Assembly (NCBI RefSeq): GCF_009908285.1 | Contig: NZ_JAAARM010000048.1 | Span: 1 to 38,687, forward strand | Reading direction: 5' to 3' | Origin: Pseudomonas sp. Fl4BN1 | GTDB taxonomy: Bacteria > Pseudomonadota > Gammaproteobacteria > Pseudomonadales > Pseudomonadaceae | DNA length: 38,687 bases | Shown: in pieces, positions 32,582-38,687 of the stretch | Layout of the letters: every line of letters begins with the position of its first letter | Position numbering within the stretch: the first letter of the stretch is position 1 | Notes under the pieces: model-generated | Database searches by the model: none | Told to the model about the DNA's origin: nothing | Seen by the model: only the letters and a program-made list of their open reading frames with translations | Made by a program: the position numbers and the translations under genes

Positions 32582-33752
32582 GGTTCGGCCCCGTTTGCAG
32601 TTCGCTGAAACAATCCGCCAACGCGCTTAACAATAGCTGGACCTGAGCCTCGCTGTGGGCTGCGGACAAGGTCACCCGCAGCCGCGCACTGCCGGCCGGC
32701 ACAGTCGGCGGACGAATAGCAGTGACCATCATTCCCCGCGAACGGAGCATCCGTGACAACTCCACGGCCCGGGCACTGTCACCCACCATGATCGGCTGGA
32801 TCGGCGTAAAGCTGTCCATCAGCTCCAGGCCGATCTGCTCGGCGCCCTGACGGAACTGACGGATCAAGTTGGCCAGGTGCTCGCGTCGCCAGTGTTCAGT
32901 GCGCAGCAACTCCAGGCTTTTCAGGGTGGCGCAGGCCAGGGCCGGTGGCTGACTGGTGGTGTAGATGTAAGGCCGGGCGAACTGGATCAGGCTTTCGATC
33001 AGATCTTCGCTGCCGGCGACAAAGGCGCCGGCGGTACCAAAGGCCTTGCCCAGGGTACCCACCAGCACCGGTACGTCATCCAGCCCCAGCCCGAAATGCT
33101 CCACCAGCCCGGCACCCTTGGCCCCCAGTGGCCCGAAGCCATGGGCGTCATCGACCATCAACCAAGCCCCCCTGGCTCTGGTTTCCCGGGCCAGGGCGGG
33201 CAGGTCGGCAACATCGCCGTCCATGCTGAACACCCCGTCGGTGACCACCAGGGTATTGCCGGTGGCCTTCTCCAGACGCTTGGCCAGGCTCGACGCATCG
33301 TTGTGCAGATAACGATTGAAACGCGCACCGGAAAGTAGCCCGGCATCCAGCAGGGAGGCGTGGTTGAGACGGTCCTCCAGCACCGTATCGCCCTGCCCGA
33401 CCAGGGCCGTGACCGCGCCCAGGTTGGCCATGTAGCCGGTGGTAAACAGCAACGCCCGCGGTCGGCCAGTGAGTTCGGCCAAAGCCTCTTCCAGAGCGTG
33501 ATGTGGAGCACTGTGGCCGATCACCAGATGGGAAGCGCCACCGCCCACGCCCCAGCGGCTGGCACCGGCGCGCCAGGCTTCGATCACCTGCGGGTGATTG
33601 GCCAAGCCCAGGTAGTCGTTGTTGCAGAAGGCCAGCAAGGGCTGGCCGTCGACCACCACTTGCGGCCCCTGGGGGCTCTCAAGCAGCGGACGCTGACGAT
33701 AGAGGTGTTCGGCACGGCGGGCAGCAAGGCGCGCGGCGAGATCGAAAGACAT
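32574..33752 (-). CDS. bioF: 8-amino-7-oxononanoate synthase BioF
   Basis: 392 residues, PLP alpha-oxoamine synthase. The PLP lysine is Lys236 in VGTLGKAFGTAG, the same number as in E. coli; DDAHGFGPLG (201-210 region) holds the cofactor-binding Asp and His. It condenses pimeloyl-ACP/CoA with alanine. It begins 132 bases after bioB, a gap filled mostly by a REPIN, and overlaps bioH by 8 bases. ATG start. Confidence 0.95.
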   Translation of the reverse strand: MSFDLAARLAARRAEHLYRQRPLLESPQGPQVVVDGQPLLAFCNNDYLGLANHPQVIEAWRAGASRWGVGGGASHLVIGHSAPHHALEEALAELTGRPRALLFTTGYMANLGAVTALVGQGDTVLEDRLNHASLLDAGLLSGARFNRYLHNDASSLAKRLEKATGNTLVVTDGVFSMDGDVADLPALARETRARGAWLMVDDAHGFGPLGAKGAGLVEHFGLGLDDVPVLVGTLGKAFGTAGAFVAGSEDLIESLIQFARPYIYTTSQPPALACATLKSLELLRTEHWRREHLANLIRQFRQGAEQIGLELMDSFTPIQPIMVGDSARAVELSRMLRSRGMMVTAIRPPTVPAGSARLRVTLSAAHSEAQVQLLLSALADCFSELQTGPNHA

Positions 33753-33786
33753 GCAGGCCTCGATGTTGGCTTACAGACACATTACC

Positions 33787-33877
33787 TGTAGGAGCTGGCT
33801 TGCCAGCGAAGCAAGCGACGCGAAATCCCCGGAGTCCGCGGGATTTGCGGAATTCGCCGGCAAGCCGGCTCCTGCAA
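33787..33877. repeat. REPIN (two inverted REP elements) between bioB and bioF
   Basis: TGTAGGAGCTGGCTTGCCAG (from 33787) and, in inverse orientation, CGCCGGCAAGCCGGCTCCTG (to about 33874) flank about 40 bases. This is the doublet arrangement of REPINs, which are spread by RAYT transposases. In the bio transcript it would fold into a long hairpin just after bioB. Confidence 0.85.
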
Positions 33878-33884
33878 CGAAAGG

Positions 33885-34940
33885 TCAGACGGCGGCGTTG
33901 TAGAACTGCTCGCTGCTCTTCTGCTCGACCAGGGCCTGCTCGATGGCTGCCTGGTGCACTTCGTCGGCATGCTCTTCCCGGGCTTCGGGCTGGATGCCCA
34001 GGCGCGCGAACAACTGCATGTCCTTGTCGGCCTGGGGGTTGGCGGTGGTCAGCAGCTTGTCGCCGTAGAAAATCGAATTGGCACCGGCGAAGAAGGCCAG
34101 GGCCTGCATCTGCTCGTTCATCGCCTCACGGCCGGCGGACAGACGCACATGGGATTGCGGCATGAGGATGCGGGCCACGGCGAGCATGCGGATAAAGTCG
34201 AACGGGTCCACTTCCTCGGCGTTTTCCAGGGGCGTACCGGCGACCTTCACCAGCATGTTGATCGGCACCGACTCCGGATGCTCCGGCAAGTTGGCCAGCT
34301 GGATCAGCAAGCCGGCGCGGTCGTCCAGGGACTCGCCCATGCCGAGAATACCGCCAGAGCAGATCTTCATCCCCGCATCACGCACATAGGCCAGGGTCTG
34401 CAAGCGCTCGCCGTAGGTGCGGGTGGTGATGATGTTGCCGTAGAACTCCGGCGAGGTATCGAGGTTGTGGTTGTAGTAGTCCAGGCCGGCACTGGCCAAG
34501 GCTTCGGTTTGGTCCTGATCGAGACGCCCCAGGGTCATGCAGGTCTCCAGGCCCATGGCTTTCACGCCTTTGACCATCTCCAGCACGTAGGGCATGTCCT
34601 TGGCGGAAGGGTGCTTCCAGGCCGCACCCATGCAGAAACGCGTGGAACCGATGGCCTTGGCCCGAGCGGCCTCCTCCAGGACTTTCTGCACCTCAAGGAG
34701 CTTTTCCTTTTCCAGGCCGGTGTTGTAGTGACCGGACTGCGGACAATATTTGCAATCTTCCGGGCAAGCGCCGGTCTTGATCGACAGCAGCGTGGAAACT
34801 TGGACCCGATTGGCGTCGAAATGCGCGCGGTGCACCGTCTGCGCCTGGAACAACAAGTCATTGAACGGTTGGACGAACAGGGCTTTGACCTCAGCCAATG
34901 TCCAATCATGACGCAGGGTGGCGGTGGTGCTGGCGCTCAT
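33885..34940 (-). CDS. bioB: Biotin synthase BioB
   Basis: 351 residues, radical SAM enzyme. Cluster motif C59-PED-C63-KY-C66 in TGACPEDCKYCPQSG; YNHNLDTSPEFY and ICSGGILGMGES follow in the usual order. It inserts sulfur into dethiobiotin. ATG 34940 has AAGGAA 7 bases upstream; a longer frame starts at 35003 but lacks the family pattern. First gene of bioB-F-H-C-D, divergent from comF with a 91-base gap. A -10-like CATAAT lies about 25 bases upstream; no convincing -35 or BirA-type operator was seen. Confidence 0.96.
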   Translation of the reverse strand: MSASTTATLRHDWTLAEVKALFVQPFNDLLFQAQTVHRAHFDANRVQVSTLLSIKTGACPEDCKYCPQSGHYNTGLEKEKLLEVQKVLEEAARAKAIGSTRFCMGAAWKHPSAKDMPYVLEMVKGVKAMGLETCMTLGRLDQDQTEALASAGLDYYNHNLDTSPEFYGNIITTRTYGERLQTLAYVRDAGMKICSGGILGMGESLDDRAGLLIQLANLPEHPESVPINMLVKVAGTPLENAEEVDPFDFIRMLAVARILMPQSHVRLSAGREAMNEQMQALAFFAGANSIFYGDKLLTTANPQADKDMQLFARLGIQPEAREEHADEVHQAAIEQALVEQKSSEQFYNAAV

Positions 34941-35031
34941 GGGCGATTCCTTGATTATGCTTGGCAAGCGGCGCTGGAAAGGCAAAGTCCACAGCCGCGA
35001 CACGGATGTTCGGCATATTTAAGGAAGAGCC

Positions 35032-35772
35032 ATGCACTGTCAACCCACATACAAGGGGCGGGTTTACATCTGGTCAAAAAACAAACAATCCTGTTTGCTT
35101 TGCGACGAGCCCAGCGATTCGGCCCTGGCCCTCTGCACTCCTTGCATGGATGAACTGCCCTGGCTTAATGCCCAGTGCTCGGTCTGCGCCCTGCCATTGC
35201 CCGCCAGCGACCTGACTTGTGGCCAGTGCTTGCAGCAACCTCCTGCGTTTCACCAGGTCGTCGCCCCCTGGCACTACGACTTCCCCGTCGACAGCCTGAT
35301 CAGCCGTTTCAAACACCATGCAAAATGGCCTTTTGGCCGACTAATGGCCGAGCTTCTCTGCCAACTCCTCCATTTTCGCTTCGACGAAGGCCTGCCACGA
35401 CCGGACTGCCTGCTACCGGTGCCGTTGTCTCGCCAGCGCCTGCGTCAGCGAGGCTTCAACCAGGCCGGCATGCTGGCCCGCTGGCTCGGGGAACAACTGC
35501 AACTGACGGTGGAACCTCATCTGCTCCTGCGCCCCCAGGACACCCCCGCACAGCAGGGCCTGGATGCCAGGGCCCGGCACCGCAACCTGCGCCAGGCTTT
35601 CGCCCTGGCCGGCGATGCCTCGGTTGCCGGACGGCACCTGGCCCTGGTGGACGATGTCCTGACCACCGGTGCCACGGCCCAAGCCCTGGCCCGCCTGCTG
35701 ATCAACGCCGGCGCTCGCCAGGTCGACGTCTATTGCCTGGCCCGAACTGCAAGGCCAGATACACCCGACTGA
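35032..35772 (+). CDS. ComF-family phosphoribosyltransferase-like protein
   Basis: 246 residues. The N-terminus has four Cys pairs (C21/C24, C35/C38, C49/C52, C63/C66), a double zinc-ribbon typical of ComF/GntX. The C-terminal phosphoribosyltransferase domain has LLPVPLSRQRLRQRGFNQA and the PRPP loop VDDVLTTGAT (206-215). ComF helps DNA uptake in naturally competent bacteria, and GntX-type members are linked to gluconate use; the role in Pseudomonas is not clear. ATG with AGGAAG 6 bases upstream. Divergent from bioB. Confidence 0.9.
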   Translation: MHCQPTYKGRVYIWSKNKQSCLLCDEPSDSALALCTPCMDELPWLNAQCSVCALPLPASDLTCGQCLQQPPAFHQVVAPWHYDFPVDSLISRFKHHAKWPFGRLMAELLCQLLHFRFDEGLPRPDCLLPVPLSRQRLRQRGFNQAGMLARWLGEQLQLTVEPHLLLRPQDTPAQQGLDARARHRNLRQAFALAGDASVAGRHLALVDDVLTTGATAQALARLLINAGARQVDVYCLARTARPDTPD

Positions 35773-35836
35773 CTTGACTCTCGACGCTCAAGCCGCACAC
35801 TCCCTGTCCATCTTCAGTGCTCAAAGCGCCCCAGCC

Positions 35837-36601
35837 ATGTCATTGCCCACTCTGTTGACCCAGCACATCGTCCGCCGCCCACAGCGCATCGCCTTGTTGC
35901 AGCACATTGCCGAACAGGGCTCCATCACCCGTGCGGCGAAAAGCGCCGGCCTGAGCTACAAGGCCGCCTGGGATGCCATCGATGAACTGAACAACCTGGC
36001 CCAGAGCCCACTGGTAGAGCGCAGCGTCGGCGGCAAAGGTGGCGGCGGTGCCAAGCTGTCCGCCGAGGGCGAACGAGTGCTGCGTCTCTACCAACGCCTG
36101 CAGGCGCTGCAGGCCCAGGTCCTGGAAGCCGCGGAAGACAGCAGCGACCTCGACCTGCTGGGGCGCCTGATGCTGCGCACCAGTGCGCGCAACCAACTGC
36201 ACGGCAAGGTTCGGGGCATCGAACATCTAGGCTGCAACGACCTGATCAGTCTGGAGCTGCCCGAAGGGCTGCTCCTCAAGGCCCAGATCACCCACGACAG
36301 CACCCAGCGCCTGGAGTTGCTACCCGGCACCAACGTAGTGGCGCTGATCAAGGCCGGCTGGCTGGACGTGCACGCCGACGACGCCGAAGTAACAACTGGA
36401 CACAATTGTCTGACAGGGACGATCGAGCAGATTATCGACGCCGAAGATGGCCCCTGCGAGGTCAGAATCACTCTTCCCAACGGCCAGATCCTCTGCGCTT
36501 TGGCCGAGCCACAACGGCTCAAGACTTTGGATTTGACGGAAAGCAAACCGGTCCAGGTGCAGTTCTCTCCGTCTCATGTCCTTATAGGCACCCCGCTCTA
36601 A
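35837..36601 (+). CDS. modE: Molybdenum-responsive transcriptional regulator ModE
   Basis: 254 residues. The N-terminal winged HTH reads RIALLQHIAEQGSITRAAKSAGLSYKAAWDAID, followed by VERSVGGKGGGGAKLSAEG, the ModE signature. Two molybdate-binding TOBE/Mop domains follow (TSARNQLHGKV at about 116-126, and LTGTIEQIIDAEDGPCEV at about 193-210). ModE binds DNA when molybdate is present and represses modABC. Start: ATG 35837, the family's usual position; an in-frame TTG at 35774 is 2 bases after the comF stop. No molybdate transport genes are in the window. Confidence 0.9.
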   Translation: MSLPTLLTQHIVRRPQRIALLQHIAEQGSITRAAKSAGLSYKAAWDAIDELNNLAQSPLVERSVGGKGGGGAKLSAEGERVLRLYQRLQALQAQVLEAAEDSSDLDLLGRLMLRTSARNQLHGKVRGIEHLGCNDLISLELPEGLLLKAQITHDSTQRLELLPGTNVVALIKAGWLDVHADDAEVTTGHNCLTGTIEQIIDAEDGPCEVRITLPNGQILCALAEPQRLKTLDLTESKPVQVQFSPSHVLIGTPL

Positions 36602-36684
36602 CCCGCGCCCAACGCTCTCTGCCTGCAACATTTCCGTCATCGGTGCTCATTAAGGTGGCTGCAAAAACCCGCAGGGAGCCTGAT

Positions 36685-38586
36685 ATGAGCCTGTTAGAAG
36701 AAGACCAAACCACCGATCTGGAACAAATCGTCGGCCTCAGCCGCCGGGGCTTCATCGGCGCCGGGGCCCTGTGCGGCGCAGCACTGTTTCTCGGTGGCGG
36801 CCTGCTGAGCCGCAGCGCCCTGGCCGCCGGCGTCAGCGCCGGTAACAGCCAACTGCTGGGTTTTGCCGGCATTGCCGCCGCCACCAGCGACAGCATTACC
36901 TTGCCGCCCGGCTACAAATCCTCGGTCCTGATCAGCTGGGGCCAGCCGTTGCAAAAGAACGGGCCGGCCTTTGATCCCAGTGGCAATGGCACCGCCCAGG
37001 CCCAGGAAGTCCAGTTCGGCGACAACAACGACGGCATGAGCCTATTTGCCTTCCCGGACGACAAGCATCGCGCGTTGATGGCGATCAACAACGAATACAC
37101 CAACTATCGCTACCTCTACCCCCATGGCGGCCTGCCGCAGTCCGCCGAGGACGTGCGCAAGGCCCAGGCCAGCGAAGGCGTGTCGGTGATCGAGGTGCAA
37201 CGCAAGAACGGCCAATGGCAGTTCGTCCAGGGCTCGCGCTATAACCGGCGCATTCATGGCAACACACCGATCCGCCTGGGTGGCCCTGCCGCTGGGCATG
37301 AGCTGCTGAGAACCGCTGCCGACCCCAAGGGCAAGAAAGTCCTCGGCACCTTCCAGAACTGCGCCAACGGCAAGACGCCCTGGGGCACCTACCTGACCTG
37401 CGAAGAGAACTTCACCGACTGCTTCGGCAGCAGCAACAGCGAGCAGAAGTTCGACACCGCACAGAAACGCTACGGTGCCGTGGTCGCCAGCAAGGAGATC
37501 AACTGGCACCCCCACGATCCACGCTTCGACCTTGCGAAGAACCCCAACGAGCTCAATCGTCACGGCTGGGTGGTGGAAATCGACCCCTTCGACCCGCAAT
37601 CGACGCCCGTCAAACGCACCGCTCTCGGCCGTTTCAAACATGAAAACGCCGCACTGGCCGAAACCCGCGATGGCCGTGCCGTGGTCTACATGGGCGACGA
37701 CGAGCGTGGCGAGTTCATCTACAAATTCATCAGCCGCGACAAGATCAACCACCGCAACCCCAAGGCCAACCGCGACCTGCTGGATCACGGCAGCCTGTAT
37801 GTGGCGCGCTTCGACGCCGGTGACAGCAACCCGGATCGTCCCAAGGGCCAGGGCCAGTGGGTCGAGCTGAGCCACGGCAAGAACGGCATCGACGCCAGCA
37901 GTGGCTTCGCCGATCAGGCCCAGGTACTGATCCAGGCTCGATTGGCCGCCAGCGTGGTCCAGGCCACGCGCATGGACCGTCCGGAATGGATCGTGGTCAG
38001 CCCCAAGGACGGCCAGGTCTATTGCACCCTGACCAACAACTCCAAGCGCGGTGAAGACGGCCAGCCCGTGGGCGGCCCCAACCCGCGGGAGAAGAACGTC
38101 TACGGGCAGATCCTGCGCTGGCGCACCGGCGGCGACGATCATGGTGCAATGAGTTTTTCCTGGGACCTGTTCGTGGTCGCCGGCAACCCCGGCGTGCATG
38201 CCGGCCAACCCAAGGGCGGCTCGTCCAACATCACCCCGCAGAACATGTTCAACAGCCCCGACGGCCTGGGTTTCGACAAGGCCGGGCGCCTGTGGATCCT
38301 CACCGATGGTGACTACAGCAACAGCGGGGATTTCGCCGGCATGGGCAACAACCAGATGCTCTGTGCCGACCCCGACAGCGGTGAGATCCGACGCTTCATG
38401 GTCGGACCGATAGGCTGCGAAGTCACCGGGATCGCCTTCGCTCCGGACCAGAAGACCCTGTTCGTGGGCATTCAGCACCCGGGAGAAAACGGCGGCTCGA
38501 GCTTCCCCGAACACCTGCCCAACGGTAAGCCGCGCTCCTCGGTAATGGCCATCAGCCGTGAAGACGGCGGTATCATCGGCGCCTGA
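36685..38586 (+). CDS. PhoX-family phosphatase (DUF839), Tat-exported
   Basis: 633 residues. Tat signal: LSRRGFIGAG (Arg20-Arg21), then a long hydrophobic stretch and SRSALAAG with cleavage near residue 47. The mature part has the PhoX pattern: FAFPDDKHRALMAINNEYTNYRYLYPHGG, GTYLTCEENFTDCF, HGWVVEIDPFDPQSTP, FKHENAALAETRDGRAVVYMGDDERGEFIYKF, and GDNQMLCADP-type C-terminal acidic segments that hold calcium/iron. PhoX alkaline phosphatases release phosphate from phosphomonoesters in the periplasm. ATG 36685 has GGGAG 7 bases upstream. Only an imperfect Pho-box-like sequence lies upstream (CCGTCAT near 36634), so regulation by PhoB is not clear. The gene follows modE by 83 bases. Confidence 0.88.
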   Translation: MSLLEEDQTTDLEQIVGLSRRGFIGAGALCGAALFLGGGLLSRSALAAGVSAGNSQLLGFAGIAAATSDSITLPPGYKSSVLISWGQPLQKNGPAFDPSGNGTAQAQEVQFGDNNDGMSLFAFPDDKHRALMAINNEYTNYRYLYPHGGLPQSAEDVRKAQASEGVSVIEVQRKNGQWQFVQGSRYNRRIHGNTPIRLGGPAAGHELLRTAADPKGKKVLGTFQNCANGKTPWGTYLTCEENFTDCFGSSNSEQKFDTAQKRYGAVVASKEINWHPHDPRFDLAKNPNELNRHGWVVEIDPFDPQSTPVKRTALGRFKHENAALAETRDGRAVVYMGDDERGEFIYKFISRDKINHRNPKANRDLLDHGSLYVARFDAGDSNPDRPKGQGQWVELSHGKNGIDASSGFADQAQVLIQARLAASVVQATRMDRPEWIVVSPKDGQVYCTLTNNSKRGEDGQPVGGPNPREKNVYGQILRWRTGGDDHGAMSFSWDLFVVAGNPGVHAGQPKGGSSNITPQNMFNSPDGLGFDKAGRLWILTDGDYSNSGDFAGMGNNQMLCADPDSGEIRRFMVGPIGCEVTGIAFAPDQKTLFVGIQHPGENGGSSFPEHLPNGKPRSSVMAISREDGGIIGA

Positions 38587-38602
38587 CGCCCGCCTCGCCA
38601 AC

Positions 38603-38646
38603 CCAGCTCCTGCTGCCCATCTGCAGGAGCTGGCTGACCAGCGCAA
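38603..38646. repeat. Perfect hairpin with REP-like sequence after phoX-like gene
   Basis: CCAGCTCCTGC (38603-38613) and GCAGGAGCTGG (38623-38633) form a perfect 11-bp stem with a 9-base loop, continuing into GAGCTGGCTGACCAGCGC, a diverged REP (usual inner hairpin GCTGGC-TT-GCCAGC). It can end or stabilise the upstream mRNA. Nothing is seen in the last 40 bases. Confidence 0.6.
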
Positions 38647-38687
38647 GGGCTAGCCACCCCTCCATAATCTCCGGCAAACCCTCCCCC

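Noticed and set aside
34941..35031. BirA-type operator in the bioB/comF divergent gap
   Set aside because: No TTGTAAAC-type inverted repeat is present; only a -10-like CATAAT was seen.
36630..36655. Pho box upstream of the PhoX-like gene
   Set aside because: CCGTCAT is a good half-site, but the second half (TGCTCAT) matches only 4 of 7 bases and the spacing is 10, not 11. Not enough to call.

Overview
The window looks like chromosome of a Pseudomonas of the fluorescens/protegens/chlororaphis type. Reasons: high GC, 24-residue PqqA, pqqF placed before pqqA with an S9 peptidase (pqqM) after pqqE, a davB-davA lysine pathway next to pqq, a bioBFHCD operon beside three FadE-like acyl-CoA dehydrogenases, and REP elements of the GTAGGAGC-N-GGCTTGCC type. 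From memory this gene order matches the P. putida pqq-dav-bio region and, in part, P. aeruginosa bioB to the PA0506-PA0508 dehydrogenases. The species is not fixed by what can be read here.

Layout. (1) 1-3519: right end of a prophage. It has tail baseplate and spike genes, an AT-rich reverse-strand cargo gene with a C-terminal membrane anchor, about 780 bp without a convincing gene, and an attachment junction made of the 3' two-thirds of a tRNA with anticodon CAT. (2) 3525-7893: a Tat-exported HisC-like aminotransferase between two nearly identical terminators, a membrane PQQ dehydrogenase of the glucose/quinate/shikimate family, and a divergent Lrp-type regulator. (3) 8064-10668: davB and davA, which convert lysine to 5-aminovalerate. 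(4) 10717-18484: the complete pqqF-A-B-C-D-E-M cluster, with a terminator/attenuator after pqqA. (5) 18540-22260: a 52-residue Pmp3-type membrane protein, then a LysR regulator divergent from a three-gene unit (105-aa unknown, class III aminotransferase, glutamine-amidotransferase-fold protein that has lost its catalytic triad). (6) 22498-29756: three paralogous acyl-CoA dehydrogenases on the minus strand with a membrane diguanylate cyclase between the second and third; two PsrA-like boxes precede the outermost gene. (7) 29964-34940: a small flagellar-rod-like protein, then the overlapping biotin operon bioB-F-H-C-D with a REPIN between bioB and bioF. (8) 35032-38586: a ComF-type phosphoribosyltransferase, ModE, and a Tat-exported PhoX-type phosphatase.

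How the parts fit: the pqq cluster makes the cofactor for the periplasmic PQQ dehydrogenase nearby. davBA feeds lysine toward glutarate. The dehydrogenases belong to fatty-acid oxidation and probably to the PsrA regulon. The bio genes make biotin starting from a fatty-acid-type pimeloyl intermediate.

The most unusual items are the pseudo-amidotransferase operon, the Tyr in place of the expected active-site His in the PQQ dehydrogenase, the exported PLP enzyme, the in-frame upstream start of pqqA with its ribosome site in a hairpin, the prophage cargo gene, and the rod-like mini-protein. Most of the rest is conserved Pseudomonas core genome. No CRISPR array, rRNA or insertion sequence was seen.
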